Source: GCA-2687025 sp964473525
GTDB taxonomy: Bacteria; Poribacteria; WGA-4E; GCA-2687025
Assembly (NCBI GenBank): GCA_964473525.1
Contig: CAYYPK010000002.1
Coordinates: 124,001 to 188,000 of the forward strand
DNA: 64,000 nt
Reading direction: 5' to 3'
The notes below the pieces were generated by a model. The model was not told where the DNA came from. It saw nothing but the letters and a program-made list of their open reading frames with translations, and did not search any database. The translations under genes were made by a program, and so were the position numbers. Below are positions 60,068 through 64,000 of the stretch, piece after piece. Positions within the stretch are counted from its first letter, which is position 1; each line of letters begins with the position of its first letter.

Positions 60068-61030
60068 ATGGAAGTTGGTTTCATCGGCGTCGGAGGGATA
60101 GCTGGGAACTACCTGAACAGCCTAGAGCGCATCGACGGCGTGCGCGTGTCTGCGGTGTGCGACATCGACGACGCGCGTGCCCAGGCGGTCGCCGACCGCT
60201 TCGGCAGCCGCACGTACGCCGAGCACACGACGATGCTGGATCAAGAGGACATGGGCGCCCTGTTCATCGCGGTGCCGCCGTTCGCGCACACGGATCAGGA
60301 GATCCAGGCCGCAGAACGTGGCATTCCGATGTTCATCGCGAAGCCCGTCGCGATGGACGTGGGCACGGCGGAACGCGCCCTCGCGGCCGTCCGCGCCAAC
60401 GATGTGACGACTGGCGTCGGCTACATGTGGCGCCATTCAGACCTGACCGACCGCGCCGTCGACCTGCTGGGCGACCGTCGTGTGGGCATGGCCATCGGCT
60501 CGGTGCACGTCAACACGCCGGGCACGGCGTGGTGGCGCGTGTACGACCAGTCAGGCGGCCAGATCGTAGAGCAGTCCACGCATATCTATGACCTCGCGAG
60601 GTACTTCTGCGGAGAGGCGTCCCAGACGCATGGCTGGGGCGGAGCGGATCTGAACTCCCGTATCGACTTCGACGACGTGACATCGGTCAACATCAGGTTC
60701 GACAGCGGCGCGGTCGGCGCGATGACGTCGACATCCAACGTGCGCACCGGCAAGTACATGCTGGAACTCATTGGGGACGACTTCCATCTCTCGCTCAACT
60801 ACGGCGGCAATGCGATGGCGGGCCACGTCGGAGACGAGCAGGTCGACTTCGCCGCCCAAGAAAGCGGCTACTACATCCAGGTGGAGCGCTTCATTGAGGC
60901 CGTGCGCACGGGCGACCGCAGCCTCATCCGGTCGGACTACGCCGACGCGGCCCGCACTCTGGCGTTGACCCTCGCCGCGAACGATACGCTACAGACGGGC
61001 GCGGTAGTCGACGTGCCGCGGATCGCCTGA
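60068..61030 (+). CDS. Gfo/Idh/MocA-family oxidoreductase, copy 2
   Basis: A 320-residue NAD(P)-dependent dehydrogenase. N-terminal G-F-I-G-V-G-G-I-A-G and A-K-P-V-A-M are intact, and the C-terminal motif E-Q-S-T-H-I-Y-D-L-A-R is of the normal type (the active-site H is present, unlike copy 1). The ATG at 60068 has GGAAGGG 8 nt upstream. It lies between nagA and a third Gfo/Idh/MocA gene, in a cluster of sugar catabolism genes. Confidence 0.94.
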   Translation: MEVGFIGVGGIAGNYLNSLERIDGVRVSAVCDIDDARAQAVADRFGSRTYAEHTTMLDQEDMGALFIAVPPFAHTDQEIQAAERGIPMFIAKPVAMDVGTAERALAAVRANDVTTGVGYMWRHSDLTDRAVDLLGDRRVGMAIGSVHVNTPGTAWWRVYDQSGGQIVEQSTHIYDLARYFCGEASQTHGWGGADLNSRIDFDDVTSVNIRFDSGAVGAMTSTSNVRTGKYMLELIGDDFHLSLNYGGNAMAGHVGDEQVDFAAQESGYYIQVERFIEAVRTGDRSLIRSDYADAARTLALTLAANDTLQTGAVVDVPRIA

Positions 61031-61057
61031 CACGGCGACTGCGGCGGCGGACGACTG

Positions 61058-61066
61058 TGCTATACT
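61058..61066 (+). promoter_or_regulatory. Extended -10 promoter before the third Gfo/Idh/MocA gene
   Basis: TG-C-TATACT (61058-61066) is an extended -10 element (TGnTATAAT type). The -35 region is poor, as is common with extended -10 promoters. Predicted start near 61073, ~45 nt before the ATG. Confidence 0.48.
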
Positions 61067-61117
61067 CCGCGCGATTCGTCCCGCACACGCACAGAGATTT
61101 GGGAACGAGACACACGC

Positions 61118-62308
61118 ATGGCTGAGAAGGTAAAGATAGCCCTCGTAGGCTGCGGAGGGATATCCGGCGCGCACATGGGCGCCTACTCGACGCTCGCGAA
61201 GGCCGGCATCCTGAACGTCGAGTTCGTCGCCGCGTGCGACGTCAACACGGAAGCCGCGGAGGCCCGCGCCGACCAGGCGGCTGAGTTGCAGGACGGCCGC
61301 CGGCCAACGGTCTACGCCGATGTCGACGACATGCTCGCCAAGGAACCGGACATCGAGGCGGTCGACATCTGCGCGTTGCACCGCGTGCACCACGACCTAG
61401 CCGTGTCGGCCCTCGACGCGGGCAAGCACGTCATCATCGAGAAGCCGCTAGGCGTCACGATGAAGGCTTGCGCCCTCATCCTCGAGGCCGCGCGACGCAA
61501 CGATCGCATCCTCGCGACCGCGGAGAACTACCGCCGCGCGACGAACCAACGCGCCGTCAAGTGGGCGCTGGATCAGGGCATGATCGGCGCCCCGCGCGTG
61601 CTCGTCTACATCGACTACGGCGAGTCGCTAGGCCCGTGGGGCTGGCGCGACTCGAAGATAGACGCCGGCGCGGGATGGGTGCTGGACGGCGGCGTGCACT
61701 ACGCCGATATGTTCCGCTACCACCTCGGCGAGGCATCCGAGGTGTACGCCGACGTCCGCTCGTTCGACCCGCAACGCTACCAGGCGCGCGACGAGAAGGC
61801 CGACCCGATCAGGGTCACCACGGAAGACTCCGCCCTGGCCATCGTCAAGTTCGAGAGCGGAGCTGTCGTGCAGTGGAGCTCCGTCCGGGCGGCTCCAGGA
61901 CGCGGCTTCAACCAGCACCTGATCTACGGCGAAGAGGGCTCGCTTGATTACGGCGGCAACCTGACGCTGCGTGGCAAGGACGCCATCGACATCAAGGGTG
62001 ACTACGACCGCGCGCTGTCGGACGACGACCGCGAACGTCTGTACCCGAGCGGCGTGACCGACACGATCGCGACGGAGCTGTGGGAGTTCGCGCAGTCCAT
62101 CCGTGACGACTCGTACTACCCAGAGACGGACGGCGTCGAGGGCATGAAGGCCATGGCGATCTGCATGGGCGTCCTCGAGTCCGCGTGGATCAACCAGCCC
62201 GTGAGCCTGCGGCAGATCGAGGCTTGCCGGATCACGGGATACCAGGACGACATGGACCGCGAGCTCGGCATACTCGACACGAAGTGGAACGTCTGGGCGA
62301 CGTTCTAG
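61118..62308 (+). CDS. Gfo/Idh/MocA-family oxidoreductase, copy 3
   Basis: A 396-residue dehydrogenase, longer than copies 1 and 2. It has A-L-V-G-C-G-G-I-S-G (~9-18), I-I-E-K-P-L-G, and 'VLDGGVHYADMFRYHLGEA' in place of the usual D-x3-H. The extra ~60 residues are in the C-terminal half. It starts at ATG 61118 with its own promoter and converges on the HEAT-repeat gene (8-bp gap). Confidence 0.94.
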   Translation: MAEKVKIALVGCGGISGAHMGAYSTLAKAGILNVEFVAACDVNTEAAEARADQAAELQDGRRPTVYADVDDMLAKEPDIEAVDICALHRVHHDLAVSALDAGKHVIIEKPLGVTMKACALILEAARRNDRILATAENYRRATNQRAVKWALDQGMIGAPRVLVYIDYGESLGPWGWRDSKIDAGAGWVLDGGVHYADMFRYHLGEASEVYADVRSFDPQRYQARDEKADPIRVTTEDSALAIVKFESGAVVQWSSVRAAPGRGFNQHLIYGEEGSLDYGGNLTLRGKDAIDIKGDYDRALSDDDRERLYPSGVTDTIATELWEFAQSIRDDSYYPETDGVEGMKAMAICMGVLESAWINQPVSLRQIEACRITGYQDDMDRELGILDTKWNVWATF

Positions 62309-62316
62309 GCGCCGTT

Positions 62317-62859
62317 CTACGCTTCCTTCAACTCCTCGACGGCTCGTCGCGCGGTGGCCTTCACGCCACCGTCGACGTCGTTCTCAGCGACCTCGCGCAG
62401 GAACTCCAACGCAGCGGGGTCGCCTATCTCGTGGAGCGATCCGGCTACCCAATTCCGAACGCTGCAATGCTCCGTGTCGTCGCGGTGGTACGTGTCGATG
62501 AGGGGCTGCGTCGCGCGCGAGTCAGCGAAGACGCCCAGCGCGCGCGCGGCGTAACCTCGCACCTGCCACACTTCGTCGTCGAGGCACGCGAGGAGCGGCT
62601 CGAACGTGCGCGCCTCGCCTATCTCGCGTAGCGCGAGGATGGCGTGACCGCGCGCGTACTCGTCGGCGTCCGCGTCGCGCGCCACGTCCAGCAGCGGATC
62701 GACTGCGTCCGCGCCCATGGCGCCGAGGGCAAAGCATGCGGCCTGCCGCGCCTGCCAGTGGTCCTCCTTGAGGATGCGTACCAGTCCGGCGATGTCGTTG
62801 CTCGCTGCGGCGTCCGCGACACGCCGTTGCAGCTCGTCCATGGCGTCTTCGGTAAGCAC
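62317..62859 (-). CDS. HEAT-repeat protein
   Basis: A 180-residue all-helical protein with four to five HEAT/PBS-lyase-type repeats of ~31 residues ('QARQAACFALGAMGADAVDPLL', 'YARGHAILALREIGEARTFEPLL', 'QVRGYAARALGVFADSRATQPLI', 'SVRNWVAGSLHEIGDPAALEFL'). Such repeats mediate protein contacts. The GTG start at 62859 is set by AAGGAGGAGG 5 nt upstream. No enzymatic motif. Confidence 0.9.
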   Translation of the reverse strand: MLTEDAMDELQRRVADAAASNDIAGLVRILKEDHWQARQAACFALGAMGADAVDPLLDVARDADADEYARGHAILALREIGEARTFEPLLACLDDEVWQVRGYAARALGVFADSRATQPLIDTYHRDDTEHCSVRNWVAGSLHEIGDPAALEFLREVAENDVDGGVKATARRAVEELKEA

Positions 62860-63294
62860 GGGTTCCTCCTCCTTGTGGCTGGGCGGCGGTATTCTACGCG
62901 CGCCGTCGCGCGCGGCCAACCTGACGCGCAGCCGGGTGTTCTCAACACGGGATGGTATGTCCACAGCCGGCGACACCCCACTCCGTCCTGATATGGAATG
63001 ACCTCGTCAAGTCGACTCACACCGACGGGCTCCGCTCGTTCGCTGGCAATCGACACGGTCGATGAGGTAGCAGAGCAACGGCGACGGTCGATCAGTCTGA
63101 TTTCCGCGGGTTGGGCGCCGCACTGATATCGAAACGTCCAGAGCTGCCTATACTCTGAGTGCGCGGGTTCTCGACTCCGTAACGGCGTGCCGCGCGGGGA
63201 TCGATACCGCAATGACCGACTGCGGGAGGGCCGCCCGCCGTATCGCACCAGCAGTAGACAGCACGGGCAAGACAGACTGGTTGCTGGCGCCGCG
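62860..63294. other. Intergenic stretch without a recognisable gene
   Basis: About 435 bp between the HEAT-repeat gene start and the phosphogluconate-dehydrogenase-like gene stop. Frames are short and have no homology that I can see, no tRNA fold, and no repeat. The upstream region of the HEAT-repeat gene carries its Shine-Dalgarno only. Confidence 0.5.
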
Positions 63295-64000
63295 TCAGTC
63301 GTCGGGGCCGCGCACGATGTTCGCGACGCTCTCGTCGAGACGCTCTTTGCTGAACACGTCGCGCCACCCCGGGCGGAACAGGTCGCCCTTAGCGGCCTCG
63401 ATGGCCTTCTTGGCGCCCATGGAGAACTCCCAATCAATAGCGTCGAAGATGATGGCCAGCTCCACGGTGATGTGGCCGAGGATGAAGTCCCGCGCGGCGT
63501 CCGCGGGCACGCCCAGGCGGATGGCCTCGTCCATTGCCTCGCGGATCACCGTGAGGCACGTCGCCCCGACGGTTTCCGACAGCGCTGGCTCCAGAATCGC
63601 CATCTGATGCAGCGAGACGCGGTGCGACCTCGACACCGGCCCGAACATATCGCGCGATACGCTCTCGGCGAGGTCGTAGTGCTCCTCAGGCCCCTGGACG
63701 AGCGCGTTTACGAGCGCCTGGCGCGCGATGCCGCCGCCCCAGTAGTCGCGTCGAGCTTCGGGATCCTCCTCCGCCATGATGTCGAAGATGGGCGGATGCG
63801 AAGGGTGCGTCACGAAGTACGTCACGTCCTCGCGCTCCGGGAGTTCGCCAGCGTAGGGAGCGGCGGGATCCAGACTGATGACGATGGCGCCAGGGCGCGC
63901 CAGCGGCACGACGCCAGCAGCCGCTGTGCCCACGAGGTCGTCGCGCACCGCAAGCACGACGACATCCGCGCGCGGAGCCGCGTCCGCGAGGGCGCTGGGC
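63295..64000 (-). CDS. Phosphogluconate-dehydrogenase-like protein (PGDH_C domain), partial
   Basis: Only the C-terminal ~234 residues are in the window; the gene continues past 64000. The visible part begins in the Rossmann domain ('ADVVVLAVRDDLVG') and covers the full C-terminal domain: 'VTHPSHPPIFD', 'GGGIARQALVNALVQGPEEHYD', 'SHRVSLHQMAILEPALSETVG' and 'ARDFILGHITVELAIIF'. This pattern matches the PGDH_C family (phosphogluconate dehydrogenase, decarboxylating, C-terminal). Such proteins act on sugar acids or their semialdehydes; the substrate is not known here. Confidence 0.9.
   Translation of the reverse strand, partial: PSALADAAPRADVVVLAVRDDLVGTAAAGVVPLARPGAIVISLDPAAPYAGELPEREDVTYFVTHPSHPPIFDIMAEEDPEARRDYWGGGIARQALVNALVQGPEEHYDLAESVSRDMFGPVSRSHRVSLHQMAILEPALSETVGATCLTVIREAMDEAIRLGVPADAARDFILGHITVELAIIFDAIDWEFSMGAKKAIEAAKGDLFRPGWRDVFSKERLDESVANIVRGPDD

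Noticed and set aside
1..64000. CRISPR arrays, insertion sequences, prophage or integrase genes
   Set aside because: No regularly spaced repeats, transposase motifs or att-like duplications next to the two tRNAs were seen by eye; a self-alignment would be needed to exclude diverged repeats.

Overview
The window is high-GC bacterial DNA, densely coding on both strands, with many genes overlapping by 4 bp (ATGA/GTGA junctions), SD-led GTG/TTG starts and good sigma-70-type promoters in the gaps. Cell-envelope features (an outer-membrane-type lipoprotein, a BatD-like protein, TPR proteins with N-terminal anchors) suggest a diderm. The mix of sulfatases, phytanoyl-CoA-dioxygenase-like (PhyH) oxygenases, Gfo/Idh/MocA dehydrogenases, sugar isomerases, a DUF6785-like membrane protein and GTP-type PEP carboxykinase resembles the gene content of uncultivated heterotrophs such as Poribacteria or Latescibacteria. 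That placement is an inference from gene content; no rRNA or marker tree is available here.

Layout. 1-8 kb: partial metallo-beta-lactamase hydrolase, mutY, a DUF3783-like protein, a VWA protein, a zinc-ribbon protein, pckG, then a beta-propeller lipoprotein behind a cobalamin riboswitch and a tRNA-Arg(TCT). 8-15 kb: acetamidase-like gene, and a plus-strand ROK kinase - sugar isomerase - lacZ operon ending at tRNA-Glu(CTC). 14.2-20.8 kb: a minus-strand operon of a galE-galT fusion, galK, a PhyH dioxygenase, a DegT-type aminotransferase and a zinc-less ROK protein. 20.9-24.7 kb: sulfatase, PhyH, amidohydrolase, ThuA. 24.7-39 kb: PfkB kinase, BatD-like, ndk, a TPR - threonine aldolase - TPR operon, a membrane protein, rpoD, dnaG, mutS2, a TPR membrane protein and a DUF1232 protein. 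39-45.3 kb: DUF6785-like membrane protein, SMP-30 hydrolase, an unrecognised TIM-barrel-like protein and a second sulfatase. 45.4-53.2 kb: purine cluster purF, purM, purH, purD, purE with a membrane protein, a small membrane protein, a GNAT and tsaE. 53.5-64 kb: catabolic cassettes (three Gfo/Idh/MocA enzymes, a sugar isomerase, PhyH, a ceramidase-like hydrolase, a zinc alcohol dehydrogenase, nagA, a HEAT-repeat protein) and a partial phosphogluconate-dehydrogenase-like gene.

How it works together. LacZ, GalK and the GalE-GalT fusion make a complete route from beta-galactosides to glucose-1-phosphate, lacking only a mutarotase. The nearby sulfatases, isomerases and dehydrogenases, with nagA further away, suggest breakdown of sulfated or amino-sugar-containing glycans. 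The most unusual items are the GalE-GalT fusion protein with an insertion in its epimerase domain, and the cobalamin riboswitch controlling a DUF5074/BtuG-like surface lipoprotein.
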